From: Mesostigma viride | Lineage: Eukaryota > Streptophyta > Mesostigmatophyceae > Mesostigmatales > Mesostigmataceae | NCBI GenBank assembly: GCA_009746045.1 | Contig: RPFO01000312.1 | Coordinates: forward strand, 4,402,976-4,466,975 | DNA length: 64,000 nucleotides | Reading direction: 5' to 3' | In this document: positions 22,201 through 33,500 of the stretch, one piece after another | Layout: each line of letters begins with the position of its first letter | Position numbering within the stretch: the first letter of the stretch is position 1 | The notes under the pieces: generated by a model | Told to the model about the DNA's origin: nothing | What the model saw: only the letters and a program-made list of their open reading frames with translations | Databases searched by the model: none | Made by a program: the position numbers and the translations under genes

Positions 22201-25200
22201 ACGGCACCCATTGCTGTCACGTGGCAACCCCTAGGTTCATCCCCTAGCTTCATCCGTCCACTTCCCAGCCACCACGCGTGCGCACGGGGAGGAGGCCGGA
22301 GGGCCAAGGCGGCGTGCGCCACCTGGAGGGGCCCACCCAGTGGTGATGGGCCACATCAAGAAGAGTGCTTCCCGCAAAGCCCAACAGGGCGTGCCCCACA
22401 AGGAGCAGGCCGCAAGCACTGGGCCCAACCACGAGTGTGAGGGGACGTGTGTGTGTGGCGACAAGGGGACATACCGCCTGGATGGCAGCACATGCCAGTG
22501 CAGAGGGTGCGACAGGTCCCAGCAGGGGCGGCGGGTCGCCCAGCATGACGGCCACGCACGCCGCGTACGAGCACGCGATGGCATCCAGGTTGTAGCCACC
22601 CTCCAGCGCCAGCACCAGCCGCCCGCCTGCCAACGCAAGCAGCTGGTGCCGCAGCCAAGCACGGCCCATAGTGCGGTACGGTTTGGCCGGCCACAAGGGC
22701 GTTTGCGTGTGAGTGTTTGCACATGAGCATTTGCGTGTGAGTACGTGCACGCCGGACTTGTGGGACAAGGCCACGACCGTCGCAACAACGCCCCTGTGTT
22801 GCTCATCCAGTCATCTCAGCAGCTTGGCCAGCCACAAAGATGGAGCAGCCAGGTGGCCAGCCTACCAAGTCATACAACCCACCAGCGAAATGCGCGCGAC
22901 CTTACTGCCGCCACATGAGCAATCCTGATGTGCTCGAAACGGCGGCTGCAGAGAGTGAGGGCAGCCTTGGTAGCCCCTGCCTGGGTCTTGATCCGCCTCG
23001 TAGACTTCTAGGGAACTGGGCAGGCATGCTGCGAAAGGAAGCTAAGCACGCGCCGCCTACGAGAGAACTGGGCAGGCGCTTTAAGCTGGGCCTGCACGTG
23101 CGCTCTGACAGCAGGCAGGCACACAACCGCGGCGGCACCTACCTGGTGCAGCAGGTGGGCGTACCCTGCAGGGGTCACGCAGCACCCCCCAAGGGGGTCG
23201 CCCCGCGCCGCATCGAACCCCGCCGAGACCAGCACCAGGTCGGGTGCGAACGCGTGCGCGACCGGCATCACTAGCCGATGCCACGCGGCCAGGTAGTCCC
23301 CGTCGCCGAAACCGCCACAGGGCCAGGGCACGTTCACGTTGCAGCCGGCTGCGGCGGGTCCCCCTGTGAAGCCCTCGGCCGCGTCCTCCTTGCCAGGGAA
23401 GAAGGAGCCGTTGTCGTACCTGCGAACCGCGCGCGCGCATGGGGGGAGGGTTCGGGAGGGCATGCAGGGGTTGGTCATGCACGGACACGGCGGCATGCAT
23501 GGCGTGCTGGGGGAAACGCGGCGCAACACCGACACCCGTGGGGGCGAGAACCCAGCCCCTGGCAGTGGCTGAGTGCGCTGCATGCCCGCGCGAGCGGCCA
23601 ACGGGCCATGAGCAGACAGTGCCCACACAGAGGTCAAGGTTGCAGTCGAGCAAGGAAAATGTGTGTGGGGGGGGAGGATAGGGGGGTAGAGGGAAGAGGA
23701 GAAGGGGACAGAGGAGCGCGAGGCACCACAGAAGCAGCCAGGCAGGCCGCGCAGGGATGCCTCTCTCTGTGTGTGCCGTGCGTACGTACCTTCGTGGGTG
23801 TCTCCGTGCTTGCGGCAGAAGGGGACAGACAGAGAGGAACAGAGAGATAGACGCCAGCATGCACGTGTGCGCGATGAGCAACCGCAACGGTGATGACAAC
23901 CAGTGGCTGCGTGCCCCGCCAGCCATGACGGTGTTCTCTCGCCCGCATGCCTTGCCCCACTCTGGTCCTAATGCGGGTCCCACTCGGGTCCCGTCCCCAT
24001 GTGCGGCCCGCCTCGTGCGCTTACACGGACCCACTGCAACACCCAACACCAACCCCCAACCCCCAACCCCCAACCCCCAACCCCCGACCCCCGACCCCCG
24101 ACCCCCGACCCCCGACCCCCGACCCCCGACCCCCGACCCCCGACCCCCGACCCCCGACCCCCGACCCCGACCCCGACCCCCGACCCCCGACCCCCGACCC
24201 CGACCCCGACCCCGACCCCCGACCCCGACCCCGACCCCCGACCCCGACCCCCGACCCCGACCCCCGACCCCCGACCCCCAACCCCAACCCCCAACCCCCA
24301 ACCCCCAACCCCCAACCCCCAACACAGAACACAGCACAGCACATCCCCCCCCCGCGCGCGCCCCTCACCGGTGGAGCGACACGTATAGTGCACGGGGGTC
24401 GTCGTAGAACATGTGCTGCGTGGCGTTGCCGTGGTGGACGTCCCAGTCCACGATGAGGATGCGGCACGCCAGCTGGCAAGGGCGGGGGGGGGCACGTCGC
24501 CCAGAAGGGACACACACAGGCAAGCAGCAGAGGGCACACACCCACACATGAAAACACATGCCCGTGTCAGACACCTGTCAGCCCTTGGACCCTGTGGGTA
24601 GCAGCGTAGACGTCCGTTGCGCCGCTCATCACTCATTGCATTCGCCACCACATCACAGCATCACAGCGCGCGTCCCTGCCACGCCCCTGCCACGCCCCAC
24701 CCGATGGACGCGGTGCCCAAGGTGAGGCATGCGCGCAGCGAGGGGTGCCCGACCACACAACCAGCAGGGCCGCGCGCGTCGCCTTGTTCATGCATGGCCC
24801 ATCCTCCCCCCCCCTTGCTCTACGTTGAGCCCGGTGGCCCTACCGAAGGCCCATTCCCGGGTCCTGCAACCCCTCGCAGACCCGTCTTCTAGCGGCACCG
24901 TGCGCATGCCTGTGCCGTCGACGCGCACGAACGTTGTTTTTCGACGCGCACATGCCTGTGCTGTCACCACGCGCACACCCTGCCTGGCAAGCATGTGCGC
25001 GTGCGTGAGCCTTGTTGCGGTTAACCATGCCTGCACCCCCCCCCCATTTCCACCCCCCCACACCTGCGCCTGCAGCAGATAGCCCGCCGCCACCGCCACG
25101 TTGTTGAGCAGGCAGAAGCCCATCGGCTCCGAGGCCTCCGCGTGGTGGCCTGGCGGGCGCACAATGGCGGCGGCTCGCGCCAGCTGTCCCTTGGCGACGC

Positions 25201-27519
25201 GTGTGGCTAGCTCCACCACGCTGCCGGCCGACAGCAGCGCCGCCTGTGAGCAGGTGGGGGGCCAGGTGTGTAGAGTGGGCACGAGGGGTGTTCAGGATGC
25301 AGGGCGTGTGCCTGTAAGGCGCCCCCCTCCCCCCCCCCCCTGCATGGTTGCGCTGTGTGTGGAACGCTAGCAACTAGGCAACCGACCCCCGGGCGAGGCA
25401 CTGTTGAGGCACTACTGAGGTCACTCGGGTACTTTCTAGCGGCTAGTCTCTCGCGGTGCGTGGGCGCCCACGTGCGTGGCAACATCAGTATGGGCACATC
25501 AAGGGGGGCATGCAAAGGGCGTGCTGCAAGTCAAGCAAATGTGGGTTGCTGGTATCCCTATGCAAATAGCGAATTGAAGTGTCTAGATAGAAAATACGTT
25601 TTGAGAGTTTTTCTAATATATAACAAATCTGTAGGATTGGTTTTTATATTTCTACCTATTAGTTTTATAAAATATTTAGAATAACTTAATTGGTTTGAAA
25701 AAATTGTTTTTATGGTAAGTTTTTGGTTACAAACGGCAATAAGACCATCGATACCTTTTCGGAAATCAATATGTATGGTTGCAACAAATATGGTTGATTG
25801 AGGCGTTAATTGGAGCATAAAGACACGCTGATGCGCCCACATGCGCACATGCCCACATGCGCACATGCGCACATGCGCACATGCGCACATGCGCACATGC
25901 GCACATGCGCACATGCGCACATGCGCACATGCGCACATGCGCACATGCGCACATGCCCACATGCCCACATGCCCACATGCCCACATGCCCACATGCCCAC
26001 ATGCCCACATGCCCACATGCCCACATGCCCACATGCCCACATGCCCACATGCCCACATGCCCACATGCCCACATGCCCACATGCCCACATGCCCACATGC
26101 CCACATGCCCACATGCCCACATGCCCACATGCCCACATGCCCACATGCCCACATGCCCACATGCCCACATGCCCACATGCCCACATGCCCACATGCCCAC
26201 ATGCCCACATGCCCACATGCCCACATGCCCACATGCCCACATGCCCACATGCCCACATGCCCACATGCCCACATGCCCACATGCCCACATGCCCACACGC
26301 CCACACGCCCACACGCCCACACGCCCACATGCCCACATGCCCACATGCCCACATGCCCACATGCCCACATGCCCACATGCCCACATGCCCACATGCCCAC
26401 ATGCCCACATGCCCACATGCCCACATGCCCACATGCCCACATGCCCACATGCCCACATGCCCACATGCCCACATGCCCACATGCCCACATGCCCACATGC
26501 CCACATGCCCACATGCCCACATGCCCACATGCCCACATGCCCACATGCCCACATGCCCACATGCCCACATGCCCACATGCCCACATGCCCACATGCCCAC
26601 ATGCCCACATGCGAGCGTCCCTCAGGAATGCCAGCATGTCATACGCATAACCTCCTCCCAATATGGCCCCTTTGCCGCCAACGAAAACCAGGCACCGGGC
26701 AATGAGCCAGTGGGCCATGCACCGCACTAGCCGGGACCCAGGCACGTGCGCCTGCCACGACCTGCCCCCGCAACGTCCGCTGGGACCGCTGCGGCCCACG
26801 GTGCCGCGCTACAAGCCGTACTTGCACAGCAGCGGGCTGTGAAGCAGTGGCGGCAAGTCACATGTGCGTGCAAGGGATGGGCCAACGTGCACGCATGCCG
26901 GGCACCTGCGTGGACCCCTTGTTGAAGAAGACGGAGTCGTACTTGCTGGCCAGCGCCGCGCGGCCCGCGTTGCCGTACTGCCGGCTGCTGATGTTGCGCA
27001 CCAGCTCGATGTGCGGCCGCGAGTGGACCGCTGCCAGGGGGATGCGAGCACGCCAGGTGGCAAGCCGCAGCGGGGTGGGAGCAGAGAAACCTCGCCGTTA
27101 GGCATACCGTGGTAGAAACTGGCGCAAGAGAGCTCCGCGCATCCGTTGACTAAGCGAGGAGGCAACAGATCAGACGTAGGCGCGGTCCTTGTTAGATTCA
27201 GAGCATTGTCGTTGCTTCAGATGGGTGTCGTACTTTTCATCTCGTCGTCGGTCACCTCTCGAGCAGGGATGCGCTCGCACCGTTGGGCGAGGCCGAGCCT
27301 CTCCAGTTCGTTGAAGATGCGCTGTATGCGCTCCGGCCTTTCGGGGTGATCCTCATCGTCCGGGTCTTGGTGCGCCATCATGCGGGCGTCATACACTAAC
27401 CCAACCCTTCTTAATGGAGTTTGTGCATCCTCTGTCCCTAAAATATTGAGCGCTTGCACCTCAGAGCTTAACGCGTCAATTTGTTCTTGGAGTCTTAACC
27501 TAAAAAAATGCGACGCCAT
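13227..27519 (-). CDS. HDA5: Class II (HDA1/HDA5-type) histone deacetylase fused to a GGCT-like YGSN domain
   Basis: This is a zinc-dependent protein lysine deacetylase, presumably acting on histones. Twelve exons join with matching phases: 27519-27234, 27030-26906, 25243-25064, 24472-24369, 23419-23143, 22642-22475, 21853-21749, 19641-18580, 18239-18049, 15366-15003, 14163-14102, 13431-13227 (about 1,042 aa). Catalytic-domain landmarks are [19 protein letters not shown] (His170/171), VDWDVHHGN (Asp208, His210), [10 protein letters not shown] (Asp301) and LEGGYNL (Tyr341), so the zinc and proton-relay residues are present. Exon 8 adds about 300 residues of Ala/Ser/Pro/Gly-rich linker, then [14 protein letters not shown] (YGSN 752-755). 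[22 protein letters not shown] and [11 protein letters not shown] follow, then [11 protein letters not shown] and the C-terminal CGPQDMEDF segment. This order matches plant HDA5-type proteins as I know them. The start is the ATG at MASHFFRL; the frame is open further upstream. A 13th exon (13,124-12,806) is possible. Confidence 0.9.
13855..14112 (-). repeat. Splice-donor satellite after HDAC exon 11, about 8 copies
   Basis: On the gene's strand the exon 11 end (GTGCTCACCATCAC) and its donor GTACGTAAG are repeated at roughly 31-39 bp spacing. The copies are separated by G-runs of varying length. The real junction is at 14,102/14,101. Copies lie near 14,068, 14,036, 14,003, 13,971, 13,939, 13,905 and 13,866, some with one or two changes. 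The copies contain perfect donor consensus, so they are potential decoy 5' splice sites. Confidence 0.85.
15617..16765. repeat. 13-bp minisatellite (CATCTTCTRCACA), about 88 copies
   Basis: It lies in HDAC intron 9. Because 13 is not a multiple of 3 and the unit lacks stops, long open frames run through it in two plus-strand frames ([13 protein letters not shown] peptides). Variants alternate A/G at one position and occasionally CATCC or CACG. I find no exon edge in the unit. Confidence 0.97.
17510..17727. repeat. Second block of the same 13-bp minisatellite, about 17 copies
   Basis: The unit and variants are the same as at 15.6-16.8 kb, separated from it by about 750 bp of unique sequence in the same intron. 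It ends near ACATCTATAAAACTTCG. The split suggests one ancestral array interrupted or partly transposed. Confidence 0.95.
19930..21305. repeat. 43-bp minisatellite, about 32 copies, with 516-bp higher-order period
   Basis: The unit begins AACGGTGGCTAGCAAGCGTC and ends GAGGAGGGTGGGG. It lies in HDAC intron 7. Marker variants recur exactly 516 bp (12 units) apart: AAGCTTCAC at 20,301 and 20,817, and GTCATGGG near 20,092 and 20,608. This shows duplication of a 12-unit block. A further near-repeat of markers appears toward 21,120-21,260. Confidence 0.96.
21378..21596. mobile_element. Candidate MITE with 14-bp perfect terminal inverted repeats
   Basis: The ends read ATTCGCGCCTTAAG and its reverse complement CTTAAGGCGCGAAT, flanked on both sides by GAC, a possible 3-bp target duplication. 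The inside carries three further copies of a CCAACTTAAGGCGTGAA-type word and is AT-richer than its surroundings. The element is 219 bp, non-coding, and lies in HDAC intron 7 beside the 43-bp array. A related AACTTAAGGCG word occurs in cpSRP54 intron 8 near 49,250-49,500. Confidence 0.6.
24038..24326. repeat. ACCCCCA / ACCCC(C)G array, G-rich on the HDAC sense strand
   Basis: Runs of ACCCCCA give way to ACCCCCG, then mixed 6- and 7-bp ACCCCG variants, then ACCCCCA again. The array lies in HDAC intron 4. The sense pre-mRNA would carry dozens of G5 runs, a strong G-quadruplex candidate. It resembles some telomere repeats in composition but is internal and irregular. Confidence 0.95.
25838..26612. 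repeat. 8-bp minisatellite ACATGC(C/G)C, about 96 copies
   Basis: It lies in HDAC intron 2. The variants are blocked: ACATGCGC at about 25,848-25,950, then ACATGCCC, four ACACGCCC units near 26,293-26,325, then ACATGCCC to the end. All six frames are open for 260-400 codons through it, which explains the large spurious MPTCPHAH and GHVGMWAC frames. Confidence 0.97.
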
Positions 27520-27603
27520 GGAGAAAATGACCGGCCGGGATTGTGGATCGTTCAATGTGCTAATAGCGCGGCTAGACTGCTCAGAGGCAGCGTAGCTGAA
27601 CAC

Positions 27604-30038
27604 CCATGCAATCTCTGGTAGGAATTAAGCACGGATATGGCAGGAAATTCCTTACAATTTCAACAAAATTCAGCTGCTACACTAGAGTCCCCTAATAACC
27701 TGAGGTACTGCGGTATTCCGGAATTAGTGGGCCCATTGACTACGGCGTCGGCGAGCAATTATTGTATGAGCGGTTATTTCGAAAGCCGGCGTCCTTGCTC
27801 CGCCAAAATGGAGAAAGGGTCCTGCAGGGGGGGTGTCCAAAAACAAGAAAATTTACACGACGCTGGATTCGAGTAGATCTCGCGAAAACAAGCATGTTTG
27901 CCACTGGTCGCAACCCCAGGGGGTCTCTAGGTTAGAAGTTACAGAGCCTCAAAAACCGTTAACTTAAAGGGTAGGTAGGTAGGGTGCCGGGCCGATATGG
28001 GGTTTTTACAACAAAACACTTGGATTTCTGCTAGCTCCCTGTATGGTCGGAATTTTGAAACGGTTTGACGGACAAACTGATAGCACTTGGCGAGCTGAAC
28101 CCAAATCTGCAGTCAAAATTTTGGTAGGTACCATAGAGGGGGGGGTGTTGCCCGCAAGATGGTGCTGCCCCTAGGCACGTATGCTGCCGTCTGCCACCAC
28201 TACAAGGCTTCGGCTATCCAGCGCCTTGCCGTGCCAGTATCGCGTCGCGCCGGCCAATCATGACCCATTTTAGAAAACCGGAATTTTCCCATACACCAAT
28301 ATGCTCAAACGGTAGAGCTCGCGGAGCTGATCATTTTGCTCCCTAGGTCGACCCCTATAACCCTTGGGACCTCACGGTTTTGCTAGGTATAGCGCCTACG
28401 TGCTAGGTAGGTAGGGTCCAAGGGCCAACTTTTGGAAAATTTCAGCGTATGTGTCTGATATTTTTGTTTCGGACACCCCCCCTGGGGTCCTGTACATTTT
28501 TTTGCCCGTGTAAAATGCGAATGTTCGTGTTCCGCCCGTCTAATTGCAGCGCTATTGACTGTTTATAATTAGCAATTCTTGCCGCGCCATTATGGGTTGC
28601 AATCATCTCCCGCGCAATTTTCTATTCTGCAACGTACACCAGATCATCCACGTATACCTACTTGCGACAGGGGCCCGAAGGTGCAAGCAATGCGCGCCAC
28701 GTGTTAAACTCATGGTCACGCCGGAACGATGCAGACTTCGGGCCACCTGGATATGGCTGCCACCTGCGGATGACACTTGCGGCTGCGAAGTGCCAACCCA
28801 CGGACTTATTTGCACCACCGTTTGCAGCTTTCGCCTCTAACCTATAATTGAATACCTTGCGATCAATGCAATTAAGGCCAGCATCCAATCTCATTTGATT
28901 TGCGGCCCTGCTATCGTAGCGGCATGAACGTGACTGTGAAAGTTGGTTATGCATAATGTCGTCCTTCCTAAGACTCCTCTCAAAATCCCGACGGAATTGC
29001 TGTCATTTGGATGGAAATGAATCGATTGGTCTTTCTAACTTTATGTCCACAAGACGACGTTTTGATCAATCAAGTTCACAATGCCGATGGATTATCGGGC
29101 CCGCCGTCAGCCCTTCTGAACCCCAACAATCCTCCGCGAAGCCAGAGACGAGAGTTGGCGAATATTTTGCAAAGCTAAAGGACAGGGCATCCCGTCACCT
29201 CCAGCGCCCCCGCTTACTGAGATCCTTGCTTCCGGCGCCACGGCGTTCGGGGCCATGGCAGCATTGTCATGCCTGCATTTCGGGATCACCTCCGGCTCCG
29301 ACCTAACGCTGATTCTGGGATCAATGGGGGCAACCGTAGTGCTTGTCTACGGCGCGCCGCATGTGAGGATATATGTAATACCGTACCGTTGGTTTGGGAG
29401 TATGGCAAATCGCCTACGCTGGCTTGGAGGTTGCTTCCCGGGCTGGCCCGGGAAGTTTTCCACGTCTGTAGCCTTCGCTCCTTTGCAACTGGTTCATTAG
29501 TGCAGCGTTAGCACAGTTTCAAGCAAGTAGTGCGGTCCGGCTCCTGGCTGGTGTTTTCTATGCCTGGGCGTTGCCTTCCGCACAAGGCCACAGAGTCTGT
29601 CATCGCATGATGAATGCCGTGAGAGGGCATGCGCCAGGTCCCTGCACCGTCTAGGAGAGGGTTCATGCCCCCCCGATAAGCTTCCCAACAGACACAGTTG
29701 GACAGCCCCCACATGCCCTTACGCCGTGAATAGCTCGACTAGCGCGTGTTTTTCTTCTCTTCTAAGTAAATCATTACCTTATATTTTAATTGCAAAAAAT
29801 CGTCGCACGTTACCAAAGTCATCCGATTAGAGGCTGCCAACACAGGCGGGCTTGATTACTGAATTAGTTATTTACACGCGGTCATGTCATCGTGCACCAG
29901 TTGGCGTCCCAAACGTGAACTCAGAATTCCGTAACATTTTCGCATGTGAGATGCTCTTACTGGCTAGATAGTGCAGACCTGAAAGCGCAACTAGCTCAGG
30001 TTCATGATTACAGAAAGCTCGATTGCCTGCACGCTAGT
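27604..30038. other. Intergenic; no gene, one weak RT-like relic
   Basis: This is low-coding, mixed AT/GC sequence upstream of the deacetylase start. Repeated AGGTAGGTAGGGT words occur near 27,970 and 28,410. On the minus strand near 28,640-28,670 the words VYVDDLVYVAE appear between stops (see findings). No other feature can be supported. Confidence 0.45.
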
Positions 30039-30040
30039 TA

Positions 30041-30422
30041 TGAAGTGAGACAACCATGCCTGGACGCATGGCGATCCAACGCCGTGGAAGGACTAGGGTA
30101 ATTGTCTGAGAGGAAAGATGCGAAGGCCCCGTGGCTATCTCTAGGAAGACCTGCATGCAGGGAGACAGAGGGTAACAAGAAAGGTTGTATCTGGTGGGCC
30201 CCAGCTGCAAAATTTTGATGACACGTGGGCACCATGCATTCCACACATGCTGGTTGTCTCCTTGACACTTGGTGGTTGCTATGGACGATCATCATCCATT
30301 TCATTGTGGATTTATGCTCACATGATGCAGTCACGTGCTTTCATTGAACTGAGTGGATTATCACAGAGTTTACAAACTGCCCAGCATTCATACTACTGTC
30401 CAGGCATAGTTGTCTCACTTCA
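30041..30422. mobile_element. MITE with 25-bp terminal inverted repeats and TA target duplication
   Basis: The left end TGAAGTGAGACAACCATGCC and its continuation to 30,065 pair with 30,398-30,422 at 24 of 25 positions. TA flanks both ends (30,039-30,040 and 30,423-30,424), as expected for Tc1/mariner-type insertion. The 382-bp interior has no coding potential. It lies about 90 bp beyond the XPO4 stop codon, so it may sit in that gene's 3' UTR. Confidence 0.75.
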
Positions 30423-30515
30423 TATGACACATGTCAGTCTACATTATATGCCAACTATCTAATGGAAAGACATGACAATTGTTGATCCTTTGTGCTTTTG
30501 CCCGCTCTGCGTGAA

Positions 30516-33500
30516 TTACCTAGCTCTCCTTTGCACCAAGCTCCAGTTTTCTGATATAACCTTTCGTAAGCAGGCCCGAAACTTGTCTAATGCTGCCCTC
30601 CGACCGCGGAACTTGCTCATACTTGTCTGCCGCTGTGCATTGCTGGACTGCAGGTACTCCTCTTTAAGCGAGGCGGCCGCTGACATTAGCGACTCCATGG
30701 ATGTGCACATCCACGTTTGTACCTCGTTGAGATCCCCCGTGAGGGGCATGCCTGAGTGCGCAAAATGCTGCGGCGATGCTGCACTCGCCACCCCATGCTC
30801 TATACAAAGGGCCCTGACAAACCCAGGGAAGGACACGCCTTGGTCCCACAACAGCAGCGGCAGCAGCGCGTAGCACGCTGGCTCCAACAGCCCTTGCGTG
30901 TTTTCCTCGAGGAAGAGCATTTGAAGCAACACGCGCAGGAAGTGGCGCAGGACCTCCGCATCCACGCTGCTGCCCGACGTACCCCCAGCAGGTCCCTGCT
31001 GGCCTGCGCAGTGCATCCCCTTGGTCGCCTGTACAGTCGCCAGTGTACCGAGCGCCTCCAATGAGGGGCGCGCCACGTTGGCGTCCGTGTGCCGGATGCC
31101 ATACTCAAGCGACTGCACCAATGTGGCCAGGGTGGGACCAGGGAGGCGGTCCAGGTGGCTGGCAAACGCCTGCATGAGCGCGCCCACGAGACGGAAGTAG
31201 AGGCTGCACACCTTGGGATACAGCAGCACTTCCGGCGTGATAAGGGGGGCGACCGCCTGCACGCCCTCCGACACTACATGCGGTAGGTCCCCTGCAGAAG
31301 TCGCCCAGGGACTCAGTGCACGGCCGCATTAGCAACGAAATACGGCAGCGTTAGCAGTCCCACACTGTATCCACTACCAGTCACACACAGCAGCGTTACC
31401 ACCAGGTTATCGCGAAGAATGCCCATATCACACTGGTACCAGTGGAAAACCCAAATGTATCGGCTCAAACACCAACCTCCCTGCCACAGGCCCGCGCTGG
31501 CCAACGCCATTGCTGAGGTCCACAGGCATGTCTGTTCGCAGTCCACACACGGCGCCGACCTGGCACCCTACGCCTATCTGGCACCCACCTGATGCACCTT
31601 GGAATGCCAACAGCAACGGCGCTTGCATGCTTGCCCAAGGCCACTACGCATTAGTGCAGATAGTGGCCAATACCAGCCCAGCATATCATGCGGCCACCAC
31701 CCACATTTCACACTCACCTGACAAGCCTGCCTGCCGGGCCTGAGCATCTTCCAGGGACGACGCCCACCCCTCCACGCTGATGTGCGCGACCAAGTGACCC
31801 AGCAGGCGCAGCAGCGAGCACAGGTGCCGCGAGGCCTCTGACCGTTGCTCCGTGCCCAGCGCCCCCGCGCCCCGCTGGGTACCTCTGGTTGACGGCCGTG
31901 TGCCCGCGTGCTGCCCGCCTTTGCCCGGTTCGGCCGAGGCATGCCGCGCATGTCCTGTGACCACCTGCGCGGCAAAGTGCAGGAGCAGCGCGCGCGTGTG
32001 GCGGTAGGCGTGTGCGTGTGCGTGGTCCACCCCCTCCTCGTGCATCACCTGCAGGCGGCCAAGGCAGGCCTCGACCAGCCGCTCGCTTGCCTTGAGGAAG
32101 AGGCGGGTGACGAGGGAGGAGTGGCGGTAGGCAGTCCCCAGCTGCAGCAGCGCCGCCAGCACATCCTCCTTGGCGCAGGTGGCCAGCGCGGCGCCGGGGA
32201 CACCTGGCAGCGGCACAGAGACGCCACCACGCAGTGCCTCAAGCATGTACCTGGGGATGGAAGCAAGCAAATAGGACATACGGTAAGTCCAAACAAGTGC
32301 ATTGGAGTGAGGGGGCACAACGGCCCAGTGAGCATAGGGGCATACCTGGGTAAGAGCGGATGAATGTTTGTATGTGTGTATGTACATGTGTGTATGCGTG
32401 GGGAAAATGCACAGGACAAGCCGTAGCAAGGTATAAACATCAAACCCCGTGCACATGACAGCATGGTGGCGAGTAACTCGGGCACATCCAGTGTTGGGAA
32501 ACTTGCAATGCTGCTCAGCATAAGAACCGCAGGACACCCCACCAAAATGGCACACGTGCGCCCATGCCCCAAATCCCCCATATCCCAAATCAACCTGCCC
32601 CTGCATGCCACCCTCCCCATGCACGCACCCTGCCATGTGGATACGGTCCACGCGGTGTGCGGCCGTGGTCAAATCGGGCATCGCCGCCAGCTGTACCAGC
32701 GACAATGCGACCGGCTGCAGCAACGAGGTGACATACGCCAGCCGCGAGGGCAAGCCAGCCGAGGGGCCATTCCCTCCCATGCCTGTGGTCGCGTGGGTCG
32801 ATGATTCATCGGAGGGCAGCCCCGCAGCCGCTTGCACGAGGCATTCCATGAGTGCGCGCTGGACACGCGCAGCCAGGGACGCCAGGGACCCTTCGCAGCT
32901 GCACACTGGTGGGGGGTGGCACGGCGGGGGAGGCCCATGGTGTTGGCGGGGGGCACCGGGGGGGAGGCAGCAGCGTCCGACTGGTTACCTGACCGGGTAG
33001 CTTATTTAGCAGGGTAGTTGAGCAGAGAAAGCTGGGAGGGGTAAATGAGAGGTGGGGGGAGGGTCATGCACCGCCATGCAAGACAAACAGGGGGTTGGCA
33101 AACGCTGCGGAGAGAAAGACAGGCTGAAACATGGGTGCTGCGCAGTATGACACAGCGGCAGGTAGCAGCAGGGGGCAGGGAAGCATTTCGACGATCATGG
33201 CCCACCAGCCAGCTTCCCACTTCAGTGGCCAGCAACGTTGCTAGCGAAGGGAAACCCGTACGCCCACCTGCCCGAAACCCCGGCGTCACCTCACCCCGCA
33301 CGCATGCATGGACAGACACAGCCCATCGTGCACGCTCGACAAGAAAACAATGGAGAACCAGGGCAGTCACGTGCTGCCACGACCCCAGCGCAGGGAAGCA
33401 TCGTGTAGAGATAGACCACCACACGCCTCGTTTATACAGTCCACCACGTGATTCGCTTCAGACAGGCCACCAAGCGCCTCGCTTCTGCTGCCCCACTGAG

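Noticed and set aside
24038-24326. Telomere repeat
   Set aside because: The composition is telomere-like, but the array is internal, irregular in unit length and enclosed by HDAC exons 4 and 5.
25558-26799. Large MPTCPHAH and GHVGMWAC open frames on both strands
   Set aside because: They come from the 8-bp repeat and are open in all six frames; the array is intronic.
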